The translations under genes were made by a program, and so were the position numbers. A stretch of DNA of 64,000 nucleotides from assembly GCA_022360445.1 (NCBI GenBank), contig JAKSCV010000076.1, forward strand, positions 1 through 64,000, read 5' to 3'. How positions within the stretch are numbered: the first letter of the stretch is position 1; the number at the start of each line of letters is the position of its first letter. Below are positions 47,726 to 55,724 of this stretch, in pieces. The stretch is from Gammaproteobacteria bacterium. Its GTDB lineage: Bacteria > Pseudomonadota > Gammaproteobacteria > UBA5861. The notes below the pieces were generated by a model. It was not told where the DNA came from, searched no databases, and saw only the letters and a list, made by a program, of their open reading frames with translations.

Positions 47726-47939
47726 TCACATGTCTCCTTCGCAGAGTGTTGAAATCCTTTTAGTTTTCCCGTTATCTGGGTTAGGGCATAAAAACAGCTG
47801 CACATTAAAAATGTATAGTGGGTTTCAAAAAAAATGCCAGTCTCCAAGTGGATTTATTATGCTATTACGCCTCCCTAAAAGGGCATTTATGGCATTAGGG
47901 GTGGCTCGAAAGCTGATGAAAAACAAGCCCGGTCGATTA

Positions 47940-48335
47940 TTAATCGTACTGCTTTCCGTGGTGTCGCAACCAGCCATGCGGATGTTTGTTTTTAGGGTCT
48001 CGATGCGTCCAGTGGACAACACCGCCTTTGGCATTCCATTCGTACTCGCCATAAAACAGAACCTCATCGCCCACACGTAAGCCTGGAATACGGGGTGCGA
48101 GATCAATATTATGGGCAATTAAAACGGTCAAATCTGGATGAATTCGAAGGATAAACCGTTGATGTCTTGAGCCGTGGTTATCATCCGGTAGTTGTTTAAC
48201 AACCGTGCCTGTGCCTTGGACTTGAACATCACTTCTTTGGGCGAAAAATACATCTCTAACATCACTATTGTCGGCGCAGCCTGTAAGAAGCAATATGCTC
48301 AGTAGAAAAAACAAGCGTAAGTCAGGTAGCGTCAT
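47940..48335 (-). CDS. DUF3465 lipoprotein
   Basis: A 131-residue lipoprotein with signal LFFLLSILLLTGC (lipobox LTGC). The mature part matches the DUF3465 pattern: VQGTGTVVKQLPDD, HQRFILRI, VLIAHNIDLAPRIPGL, VLFYGEYEWN and GGVVHWTHRDP. An OB-like small domain is probable; function unknown. ATG 48335 follows an AAGGAAG site; the frame opens 78 bases earlier. Confidence 0.85.
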   Translation of the reverse strand: MTLPDLRLFFLLSILLLTGCADNSDVRDVFFAQRSDVQVQGTGTVVKQLPDDNHGSRHQRFILRIHPDLTVLIAHNIDLAPRIPGLRVGDEVLFYGEYEWNAKGGVVHWTHRDPKNKHPHGWLRHHGKQYD

Positions 48336-48735
48336 CAATCTTCCTTTGAGTGGAGTTACGAACAGAGAAAATAAACAGGCAGAGGCCATTTGGCGAGGAC
48401 ATAGGTTTTGCAATAGCGTATGTCCTGAGGTGTTTTGTAATGACGAGCCCTAATACATCTCCCAAAACCGACCTATTGCAGTTATGAAATTCATCCCTAG
48501 TACTTAATTAGAGGTTCTTTCATTTGGCGGCCCCTTAAAATACGCTTTAGGCGTTGTTGAGTATCCCCGACTCGTGTTGTTGTCTTGTGCATTGTGCATT
48601 GTGCATTGTGCATTGTGCATTGGTTATGGGTTTTATACCATGTGCCCACAACCAGCATTGGTGGTGTTTCAAGGTGTCGGCCCCTGCCTCACGGTTGGCC
48701 TTGATCTGCACGGTGGTCGCAACAGAGGGTGAGCG
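48336..48735. other. Intergenic region between DUF3465 and Pat-like genes
   Basis: About 400 bases between divergent genes. The one clear structure is a heptanucleotide tandem repeat (48585-48622). Short open frames across the repeat are artefacts of its periodicity. No promoter boxes were convincing. Confidence 0.6.
48585..48622. repeat. Heptanucleotide tandem repeat ATTGTGC, about five copies
   Basis: TTGTGC is followed by four exact ATTGTGC units and a partial ATTG. It lies about 115 bp upstream of the Pat-like gene start. Such arrays vary by slipped-strand replication, and a 7-bp step would change promoter geometry (inference). Confidence 0.9.
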
Positions 48736-51405
48736 ATGAGTATTCGACATTTTGACCATGTGTTTAAGCCCCGGTCGATTGCGGTGATTGGTGCGTCTAA
48801 CCGCTCGCGGTCACTGGGGAATATTGTTTTTAAAAATCTTTTGCAGAGCGATTTCAGCGGCGTGCTCACGCCGGTCAACCCCCATCATCAACAGATTGAA
48901 GGCATCTCTGCTGTCCCCTCAGTGGCTGACATGACCGAGGTACCCGATTTGGCGATGCTTTGCACCCCGGCGAAAACAGTACCTGATTTACTGCAGGAGC
49001 TCGGCCGCGCAGGCTGCCAGGCGGCCGTCATCCTCAGTGACGGGTTTCGCGACCGGGGGGATAAAAATGTCTTGCAGGATAAAGTGCAGGCGTTGGCGCG
49101 CAGCCAAGGCCTTCGTATTTTGGGGCCAAACAGTTTGGGGTTTCTCTCTCCCCGGGCCGGTTTGAATGCCAGTGCCGCACACTTGCCCCAGGTGGCACCG
49201 GGCAAGCTGGCTTTTGTTTCTCAGTCCAGTGCTTTATGCAGCGCCATTTTGGATTGGGGTCATGCGAACAAGGTCGGCTTTTCTCACCTGGTGTCGCTGG
49301 GGGACAGCGTGGATATCGATGTGGCCGATGTGCTGGATTATCTGGTTAATGACTACCAGACACGGAATATTCTGCTGTATGTGGAGTCGTTTGGGCATGC
49401 ACGCAAATTTATGTCTGCCGCACGAGCTGCGTCCCGCAATAAGACGGTTCTGATCATCAAGGCTGGGCGGGAAGCCGATGTCCAGGCTGCCGGGTCATTG
49501 GCGCTGGACAGCGAGCAGGTGGTCAATGCAGCCATTACCCGGGCGGGTATGTTGCGTGTGTATTCGTTGAGTGAATTGTTTGATGCGACAGAGACGTTAA
49601 CCTGGTCCAAACCCATCAACGGTCAACGGTTGGCCATTCTCAGCAATGGCGGTGGTCCGGCAACCATGGCGACAGACACCCTCGTTGATCGGGGCGGACG
49701 CCTGGCTGTTTTGGAGCCTGAGACCATTGCGCGCTTGGACCAGCTGATTCCGCGTACCGGGCGCCATCAAAACCCGGTCGATATTACCGGCGTGGCGACT
49801 GCAAAACACTACCTGAGAGCCTGTGAGGCTCTGCTGGAGGATGCTGGTGTAGACACTGTGCTGGTGTTGCATGTTCCCATGGCGGGTATTTCCAGTACGG
49901 ATATTGCCCTGGCGCTGAGTGACACCATCAAAAACGCCAAGAAGCCGGTGCTAACGTGCTGGATGGGTGGGGACTCTATTTACGAGGCAAGAGATGTGTT
50001 CCATCGCTACGGCATCCCTTTTTACGACACACCCTTTAAAGCCGTACGTGCCTTTTTGCACCGGGTAGCTTACCGTCGGACACAAAAAGTTCTGATGGAA
50101 ACCCCGCCAAGTAACAAGCAACGTATCACGCCGGATGAAAAAAAGGCCCACCGAATCATCCAGCAAGCCTTGGATGCGGGCCAAAATCAACTGGATGAGG
50201 AAGCGTCTCACAGCGTATTGGCGGCTTTCGGCTTACCGGTTGTACCAACGCGTTGTGTGCCAATGGTTGAGGCGGGTTGTGAAGCTGCCCGGGTTATGAC
50301 GTATCCCGTCGCAGTGAAAGCAAATATTGTCGGGTTTGAAAGCCGCACAGGGATAGGTGGCATTGTACTGAATGTTGAGAGTGAGAAGGGCTTAAAACAG
50401 GCCTTCGAGTCTATCGAACAACGAGTGGTCGCACAGGTTCCTGATGCTGTGATCAGCAGTTATACCGTACAAAAGATGGTGCGCAAATCGGACGCACTGG
50501 AGCTGGTGGTAGGCGTGCGACAAGACCCGGTCTTTGGCCCGGTGATCCTGTTTGGGCAAGGTGGGTTGGCCGCTGATGTTGCAACGGATATCGCTTTTGC
50601 TTTGCCACCTTTGAATTTAAAACTGGCGCGGGATTTAATGCGGCAAACACGCGTGTATCGGATTTTACGGGGCGACAGCCAGCGCCCAGCGGTGAATCTG
50701 GAAGCTCTCGATCAGGTTTTGTTCAACGTATCGAAGCTGGTCGTGGGCCTGCCTCGCGTCACCGCACTGGATATTAATCCATTGGTGGTCGATGACGTCG
50801 GCGCCGTGGTGGTGGGAGCGCGCATTTGGGTGCAAGATACAGCAAAAACGGGTGAGGAACGCTTGGCAATCCGCCCGTATCCTGTAGATTTGGAAGAGCG
50901 CATCACGTTGCCCAATGGCCGGTTGATTGTGCTCCGCCCGATCCGCCCTGATGACGAGCCCATGCATCAGGCATTTTTCAAACGCCTGGATCCAGAAGAT
51001 ATTTATCTACGGTTTTTTCGTGTCGTGAGGGAATTGAATCACGAAGATATGGCCCACTTTACTCAAATTGACTACGACCGTGAGATGGCGATAATCGCGG
51101 TTGGTGAAACCGACGAGGGTGAGCCAGAAATTCTGGGTGTCGTGCGAGTCGTGAACAGTGCTGACAACCATGATGCTGAGTTTGCGATCATTATTCGACG
51201 CGATCAAAAAGGCCAGCAGTTGGGCCATACGTTGATGGAAAAAGTCATTCGTTACTGCCGGGAAAGTGGCAAAAAGCGAGTGATTGGTGAAACCCTCTAC
51301 GGGAATAGCAAAATGGTCAAGTTGGCGAGGCGGCTGGGATTTAAGGTGACGACCAACTTAACCGATCGCTGCTACTTTATGGAGCTTCCGCTGTGCGATG
51401 ATTGA
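48736..51405 (+). CDS. Pat-like fusion: acyl-CoA synthetase (ADP-forming)-like domains plus GNAT acetyltransferase
   Basis: An 889-residue multidomain protein. Domains in order: CoA-binding Rossmann (KPRSIAVIGASNRSRSLGN, about 10-130), two succinyl-CoA-ligase-like domains (about 150-460, with GRHQNPVDITGVA), ATP-grasp (about 480-700, VAVKANIVGFESRTGIGG), and a C-terminal GNAT (about 720-889) with acetyl-CoA loop DQKGQQLGHTLMEKVIRY. Length and order equal the protein lysine acetyltransferase Pat/YfiQ, which acetylates acetyl-CoA synthetase. Some members are true ADP-forming acetate-CoA ligases, so the exact role is open. Confidence 0.9.
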   Translation: MSIRHFDHVFKPRSIAVIGASNRSRSLGNIVFKNLLQSDFSGVLTPVNPHHQQIEGISAVPSVADMTEVPDLAMLCTPAKTVPDLLQELGRAGCQAAVILSDGFRDRGDKNVLQDKVQALARSQGLRILGPNSLGFLSPRAGLNASAAHLPQVAPGKLAFVSQSSALCSAILDWGHANKVGFSHLVSLGDSVDIDVADVLDYLVNDYQTRNILLYVESFGHARKFMSAARAASRNKTVLIIKAGREADVQAAGSLALDSEQVVNAAITRAGMLRVYSLSELFDATETLTWSKPINGQRLAILSNGGGPATMATDTLVDRGGRLAVLEPETIARLDQLIPRTGRHQNPVDITGVATAKHYLRACEALLEDAGVDTVLVLHVPMAGISSTDIALALSDTIKNAKKPVLTCWMGGDSIYEARDVFHRYGIPFYDTPFKAVRAFLHRVAYRRTQKVLMETPPSNKQRITPDEKKAHRIIQQALDAGQNQLDEEASHSVLAAFGLPVVPTRCVPMVEAGCEAARVMTYPVAVKANIVGFESRTGIGGIVLNVESEKGLKQAFESIEQRVVAQVPDAVISSYTVQKMVRKSDALELVVGVRQDPVFGPVILFGQGGLAADVATDIAFALPPLNLKLARDLMRQTRVYRILRGDSQRPAVNLEALDQVLFNVSKLVVGLPRVTALDINPLVVDDVGAVVVGARIWVQDTAKTGEERLAIRPYPVDLEERITLPNGRLIVLRPIRPDDEPMHQAFFKRLDPEDIYLRFFRVVRELNHEDMAHFTQIDYDREMAIIAVGETDEGEPEILGVVRVVNSADNHDAEFAIIIRRDQKGQQLGHTLMEKVIRYCRESGKKRVIGETLYGNSKMVKLARRLGFKVTTNLTDRCYFMELPLCDD

Positions 51406-51438
51406 TGTGCTGCGTAGCAGGCCGTTTTCGGTTTGAAT

Positions 51439-51694
51439 CTAGGGAGCTTCTAATGAAATCCATACGGTTGCTGCGTGGCTTGAAATCTGCGGTTGCAAAG
51501 CCATACCCTGAGTTCTTGGCGAAATTTGCAATGTAGACAATGTGCGCTTCAGGCCTTGTCTTTGAGCTTGCAGGTTTGCCCGTGCTTTTTGTTCTGGCTT
51601 TTCACAAAATCTAGACATTATTTCAAACTCACATCTCGATCACGAAAAAACCGGTAAGTCAGAAATATCATGGGTTTAATCAGAGGCTCCCAAG
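51439..51694. mobile_element. Miniature inverted-repeat element, family 2, copy 1
   Basis: A 256-bp non-coding element with termini CTAGGGAGCTTCTAATGAAA and, inverted, CTTGGGAGCCTCTGATTAAA. It starts 33 bp after the Pat-like stop and runs into the last codons of ybaK, supplying that stop codon. Its inner part shares CACGAAAAAACCGGTAAG (51641-51658), AGAAATATCATGG and GCGCTTCAGGCCT with copy 2. It carries no transposase. Confidence 0.8.
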
Positions 51695-52158
51695 GTGCAG
51701 AGGCTCGTGAAGGTTCCATCCACAAGCTTTTGCAAATCATCTGGTTTAAGTTCAATTTCGAGCCCTCGCCGTCCCGCGCTGATATAAATCGTTTCGAGCG
51801 TTTGCGCGGAGCGGTCAATCAGCGTCGTTAAACGTTTTTTTTGCCCCAGTGGGCTGACGCCCCCTAAGACATAACCGGTTGTACGCTCGACGTCGGTGGG
51901 AAGTGCCATATTGGCTTTTTTAGCGCCTGCAGCTTTTGCAATGGCTTTCATGCTGAGCGTGGTCGAGACAGGGATGATTCCCAAAGCGAACGCTTGGTTG
52001 TCCAGCTGTACAAGCAGCGTTTTGAAAACGCGAGTTGTGGTAATGCCGAGTTTTTCGGCAGCTTCGAGGCCATACGCATGGCTCGTGGGGGCATGCGTAT
52101 ATCGGTGTACCTGGTGTTGAATATGATGCTTTTTGAGGAGCTGGATGGCCGGTGTCAT
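51676..52158 (-). CDS. ybaK: Cys-tRNA(Pro)/Cys-tRNA(Cys) deacylase YbaK
   Basis: A 160-residue trans-editing protein clearing Cys-tRNA(Pro). Family motifs: RYTHAPTSHAYGLEAAEKLG, RVFKTLLVQLDN with the catalytic Lys, and VLGGVSPLGQKKRL. Length is normal. The last residues (GASD) and the TAA come from the terminal repeat of the family 2 element copy 1. Copy 2 begins 25 bp upstream of its ATG, so the gene has elements at both ends and probably an element-derived promoter region. Confidence 0.93.
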   Translation of the reverse strand: MTPAIQLLKKHHIQHQVHRYTHAPTSHAYGLEAAEKLGITTTRVFKTLLVQLDNQAFALGIIPVSTTLSMKAIAKAAGAKKANMALPTDVERTTGYVLGGVSPLGQKKRLTTLIDRSAQTLETIYISAGRRGLEIELKPDDLQKLVDGTFTSLCTLGASD

Positions 52159-52182
52159 GCGGTCAAAGGGTGTGTGTATTTG

Positions 52183-52336
52183 CTAGGGAACCTCAGATTA
52201 AGTCCGTACTGTTTCTGCGCTTCAGGCCTCGCCTTTGTGGCTTTTATAAGGTCTAAACATTGTTTCAAAACTACGCCTCGACCACGAAAAAACCGGTAAG
52301 CTAGAAATATCATGGACTTAATTAGAGGCTTCCTAG
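52183..52336. mobile_element. Miniature inverted-repeat element, family 2, copy 2
   Basis: A 154-bp element bounded by CTAG at both ends. Terminal repeats are CTAGGGAACCTCAGATTAAG and, inverted, CTAGGAAGCCTCTAATTAAG (then TCC in both). It shares the inner blocks with copy 1 in the same orientation but lacks about 100 bp of the left half. The right CTAG contains the stop codon of the VOC gene (52333-52335). Non-coding. Confidence 0.8.
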
Positions 52337-52704
52337 CGATGTTGATCAACCAGGATTGTGTTGCCGTCGGGGTCGGCAATGACAAAGCTGGCGGGGCCTT
52401 GGGTGTTTTCATCGGCCTCGGTCGCAAAGGTGATGCCTTCGGATTTGAGCTGACGTTGCAGTTCGCGAACATCGGTAAATGTATCCAGAGGTCGGGCGTG
52501 ACTGTCCCATCCGGGATTGAAGGTGAGGATATTTTCTTCAAACATGCCTTGGAAGAGTCCAATCGTATGGTCGCCATTTTTTAAAATGAGCCAGTTTTGT
52601 GTGGGGTCTCCACCAAAAACAGTAAACCCCAGCTTTTCATAAAATTGTTTTGATGCCTCAAGATCTTTTACTGCCAGACTGATTGAAAAAGCGCCGAGTT
52701 CCAT
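52333..52704 (-). CDS. VOC-superfamily (glyoxalase/bleomycin-resistance-like) protein
   Basis: A 123-residue vicinal-oxygen-chelate fold protein: [38 protein letters not shown] and [17 protein letters not shown] with two beta-alpha-beta modules. Metal ligands are incompletely conserved. A GAGCTTG site lies upstream. The stop codon lies in the CTAG end of the miniature element. Function not inferable beyond the fold. Confidence 0.87.
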   Translation of the reverse strand: MELGAFSISLAVKDLEASKQFYEKLGFTVFGGDPTQNWLILKNGDHTIGLFQGMFEENILTFNPGWDSHARPLDTFTDVRELQRQLKSEGITFATEADENTQGPASFVIADPDGNTILVDQHR

Positions 52705-52734
52705 AACAAGCTCCTGGTGTGTGTTCTGTGAGTA

Positions 52735-53355
52735 TTAAACGGATAGCCCTTCGGGTTTTTCTTCCTGGTTTTTAAAGCCCTCTTCAATTTTTTTACGGAT
52801 TTCATCAAGCTTCTGTTCAAGCTCAGGGAGTTTTGCCTTGGTTTTTTCTTCCAGTTCTTCGAGTTGTCGTTTAAGTTCAGGCCACTGCTTGTGAAGTTCC
52901 TGGACAGAGCTGTCGATGCTGTCGTTCAATATTTTCCCAAGTTCCTTGATGTTGCCGAGCATTTTTTCTTTGGAGTCCATTTGGGCCAGTTTGTTGATCG
53001 TTCGATCATAATTGACTTTCCAGGCGCCTTCTGCTTTTTGAAGTTGGGTTTCCAGCTGGGTGCGAAAGGCGGTGTCGTCCTGGATTGTGAGCATGGTTTC
53101 TACGGTCGCAGAATCTCCGTCGATAATAATTTTGCCAAATGTGATGTCTGAAACAGCCAGTTTTTGTGGTTCATCGCTCAGTGTCCCAGGCGACGTGACA
53201 TGCAGTTTGAGTGCGGCCATATCACGTTGCTCGATGGCGCGCCAAAAGTGTTGGCTGGTTTCCAGAGGCGTGAGTTGAGCATCACAGGCCAAAGGGATGA
53301 AGAGCGCCATGATCAGTACCCGGAGAGTTGGTTGTGTTTGCATTGTTTGTCCCAT
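52735..53355 (-). CDS. Secreted coiled-coil protein of unknown function
   Basis: A 206-residue protein with a signal-like N-terminus (LRVLIMALFIPLACDAQ). A DUF4878-like cystatin/NTF2-type domain follows (SQHFWRAIEQRDMAALKLHV, GDSATVETMLTI, WKVNYDRTINKLAQM). The C-terminus is a long charged coiled coil (LKRQLEELEEKTKAKLPELE). An internal ATG at 53343 is an alternative start. The ATG at 53355 lies 4 bases after the metA stop, suggesting coupling. Confidence 0.78.
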   Translation of the reverse strand: MGQTMQTQPTLRVLIMALFIPLACDAQLTPLETSQHFWRAIEQRDMAALKLHVTSPGTLSDEPQKLAVSDITFGKIIIDGDSATVETMLTIQDDTAFRTQLETQLQKAEGAWKVNYDRTINKLAQMDSKEKMLGNIKELGKILNDSIDSSVQELHKQWPELKRQLEELEEKTKAKLPELEQKLDEIRKKIEEGFKNQEEKPEGLSV

Positions 53356-53359
53356 GGTG

Positions 53360-54439
53360 TTACTCAGCTACAAATGGCAGCTTGAGTGGGTTATTGGGGT
53401 TGATGCCGCCCATAAAAGGTTTTTTCCGTTCACGATGAGTCAGCTGGTAGACGCAGCCCATCCAGTTTCCAATCACAGCGGTGGCTGTATCCGTCCATGT
53501 GTTTTGTAATCGTCTGGCAATTTTGGTTTCAGGAAAATCCGGTATTGCCTTTTGTTTGCCGTGCCGGACGTCTGTTAACCGGGCAATGTATTCCGTTAGT
53601 ATTGCTTTTTCCTGTGTCTTAAAATAGTGCTCCGGAAACGCGGGAGGTTTTTCTACCTCGCCATCGGCGTAGCGCTGTGCTTCGCGCTTGTACTCTTTCA
53701 ATAAAGAGATCGTATCGTATTCGGGGTGCCCTTGGAAGAAGACTGTACGGATCCCGTCGGGGCTGGTGGCGAGGTGTACACCCGTTTCACTTTCGACAAG
53801 CGTATGCAGCCCAGCGGCGTCGAACTGGCTGCGCGTGACCACATTCCATCGAGAGTGCGGCACGTCGAAGTGAGTGTTGATATTACTGACCAGTGGGTGT
53901 TCCTTGTGGGTGACCCAGTGTGGGAAGACACCCCAGGCTTTTTGAGCCAGAGGCTTGCGCACCTGTTGGTAGCGCCCCTCGAGTATGGCGTGCGTGGTCA
54001 GGCATGAGCAAAGTGTTGATGTGACGTTTTCGTGCGCCCAGTCAATGACTTCGAACAGTGGCGACCAGAAAGGCTCATTGGATAATGATTCGCTTTGCGG
54101 TGTAGCACCGGTGATAATCAGTGAGTCAAGTCCCTGAGACTGAATGTCTGCAAAAGATTCGTAGTAAGCATCAATGTGTTGCTGAGCGTCCTCATTGCGG
54201 TTGAGTTCAGGCAGTGTGAATATGTGAACATAAAACTGGGCAATAGGATTGCTTTTTCCGATGAGGCGCATAAATTGGCGCTCTGTAGCAGCCAAGGCGG
54301 CGTCTGGCATGATGTTGAGTAGGCCAATGTGTAGATCCCGGATGTCCTGATTGAGTGCTTTGTCGACAGAGAGGACGGTTTGGCCTTCTTTATGAAGCTT
54401 TTCAAATGTGGGCAGTGCGTTATGTGCGACCAGTGGCAT
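53360..54439 (-). CDS. metA: Homoserine O-acyltransferase, MetA/HTS type
   Basis: A 359-residue class-I glutamine-amidotransferase-like acyltransferase. The catalytic Cys is in TLCSCLTTHAILEG, and His/Glu in FFQGHPEYD. The N-terminal LHIGLLNIMPDAALAATERQ is diagnostic for the family. Start ATG 54439 (MPLVAHNAL) has an AAGGAA site; the frame opens at 54616 inside the next gene. It is about 50 residues longer than E. coli MetA at the C-terminus. Succinyl- versus acetyl-CoA use cannot be read from sequence. Confidence 0.9.
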   Translation of the reverse strand: MPLVAHNALPTFEKLHKEGQTVLSVDKALNQDIRDLHIGLLNIMPDAALAATERQFMRLIGKSNPIAQFYVHIFTLPELNRNEDAQQHIDAYYESFADIQSQGLDSLIITGATPQSESLSNEPFWSPLFEVIDWAHENVTSTLCSCLTTHAILEGRYQQVRKPLAQKAWGVFPHWVTHKEHPLVSNINTHFDVPHSRWNVVTRSQFDAAGLHTLVESETGVHLATSPDGIRTVFFQGHPEYDTISLLKEYKREAQRYADGEVEKPPAFPEHYFKTQEKAILTEYIARLTDVRHGKQKAIPDFPETKIARRLQNTWTDTATAVIGNWMGCVYQLTHRERKKPFMGGINPNNPLKLPFVAE

Positions 54440-55295
54440 CTTGCGTTCCTTTCGGGTTTTCCAAGGCGGCTTCAACCAGTTGTAAAAAATCTTGCTCGTC
54501 CCGTAAAGTTGCGATGTCGCGTGATGTGACGGTATAGCCATAAGCCTGAGTGATCGCTTCATAGCGAGGTAACCGGGATCGAAACAGGTGCGGGAAGATC
54601 CAGCGGGTAAAGTCATCAGGGTCTATCTCTGCCGCGTACAAGAGCCCCTTTTCATTCAAATAGTGTGATAAATACTCCTGTAAAAAGGCAGGGCGGTAGT
54701 ACAGAGGTTTCGGGTCTGACTGAGCACGCTGAATTAAAACCTCCTCTTCCTGGGGGTCCGTGGTTTTGATATAGATAAGCAAGGTGTGTTCTGCAAGTAA
54801 TTCAATGATGCCTGGTTCATCCAGCTCACACAGGCTGCCACCAACATCGTTGACAAAATGTTGATAGCCGTACACCGTTTGTGCCTTTTCTATAAAGGCG
54901 GGTACGTCTCGCATGGATTCAATTTCAGCACGGCGGTATTGGGCTTGCCGACTGATGAATTCATTCAATTCAACGCCCCCTTTTTCAGGGTTACCCAGTT
55001 TGCCGACAAAGCTCAACACAGGGCCAAGGTCATCTACTCGAATGTTGTTGCGGATATAAATCCAGTCATTGCGCAGCAGTTGCTTTAAAAACGGCGTTTT
55101 CATTGCTTGTTGTTTGATTAAGTCGAGAATTGCCTCGTCAAGATAGCGGGTACCTATTCGGTAATCACCTGAATAATGAAACCAGTTATACGATCTGAGT
55201 TGGGTGGATAGATGAGTTTTGCCGACACCCGACATGCCCAGTAAGGTGATACGTTTATTGCGCCAGGCGCGAAATGCTTGAGCGGTTAAATGCAT
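54420..55295 (-). CDS. P-loop ATPase/kinase-like protein linked to metA
   Basis: A 291-residue soluble protein with Walker A RITLLGMSGVGKTHLSTQL (about 15-33), then YSGDYRIGTRYL and VNDVGGSLCELDEPGIIELL near the middle. The layout resembles small nucleoside or shikimate kinases, though no specific family is recognised. Its 3' end overlaps the metA start by 20 bases, so translation is probably coupled. A role in methionine metabolism is inferred from this overlap only. Confidence 0.8.
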   Translation of the reverse strand: MHLTAQAFRAWRNKRITLLGMSGVGKTHLSTQLRSYNWFHYSGDYRIGTRYLDEAILDLIKQQAMKTPFLKQLLRNDWIYIRNNIRVDDLGPVLSFVGKLGNPEKGGVELNEFISRQAQYRRAEIESMRDVPAFIEKAQTVYGYQHFVNDVGGSLCELDEPGIIELLAEHTLLIYIKTTDPQEEEVLIQRAQSDPKPLYYRPAFLQEYLSHYLNEKGLLYAAEIDPDDFTRWIFPHLFRSRLPRYEAITQAYGYTVTSRDIATLRDEQDFLQLVEAALENPKGTQDATGRT

Positions 55296-55724
55296 AGGTT
55301 AATGAGTTTTGTCTGTTGTTATCGTGGCATATTAAGCTAATGGGTGGTGGCAAGTTTTGGTGAAAAGGCCATAGACCACCTGACGGTGATGCTTAAAAAG
55401 CACCAGCGTGCATTTTATCAGGATAAACGTCTTCATGTGTCAGATAGCAGATGCTTATATGGTTTCCAATTATCGATAATAGTTGTCTATTATTAGAATA
55501 GTGTAGAATTGAGCGGTCAGTTACTTGAAAAACAATAATATAGGCTGGTCTAGCATGGACGGTGGGCACCTGATCATTCGGCTTTTTTGACTGAAGAGGT
55601 GAAAATTTATGTTGGGAAATGACGTGTGTTGCCAGTTTCACAGCGTCGAGGTCATCTGTTGCTTCCGTTCATTGCCAAAACGCCCACTTTTGTGGCGTAA
55701 AATCAGAGTGGTTTCGTCTGGGCC
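55296..55724. other. Intergenic region before the GGDEF-EAL gene
   Basis: About 430 bases between divergent genes. It contains a perfect 12-bp palindrome ATTATCGATAAT (55469-55480) in an AT-rich patch that could bind a regulator. No gene, tRNA, riboswitch or terminator could be supported; a short minus-strand open frame (55393-55641) has no family features. Confidence 0.55.

Noticed and set aside
48547-48759. Minus-strand frame of 70 residues containing repeated NAQCTMHNAQCT, and its plus-strand counterpart
   Set aside because: The residues are only translations of the ATTGTGC tandem repeat, and there is no ribosome site or family similarity.
52155-52577. Minus-strand frame of 140 residues across family 2 copy 2
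   Set aside because: It joins the antisense of a VOC gene region with element sequence; the KSMIFLAYRFFRGRG part recurs in copy 1 but only reflects the shared DNA repeat and is broken there by a stop.
54440-55724. SAM riboswitch or MetJ boxes controlling metA
   Set aside because: No SAM-riboswitch core or repeated AGACGTCT-like boxes were seen; the ATTATCGATAAT palindrome is not a MetJ site.
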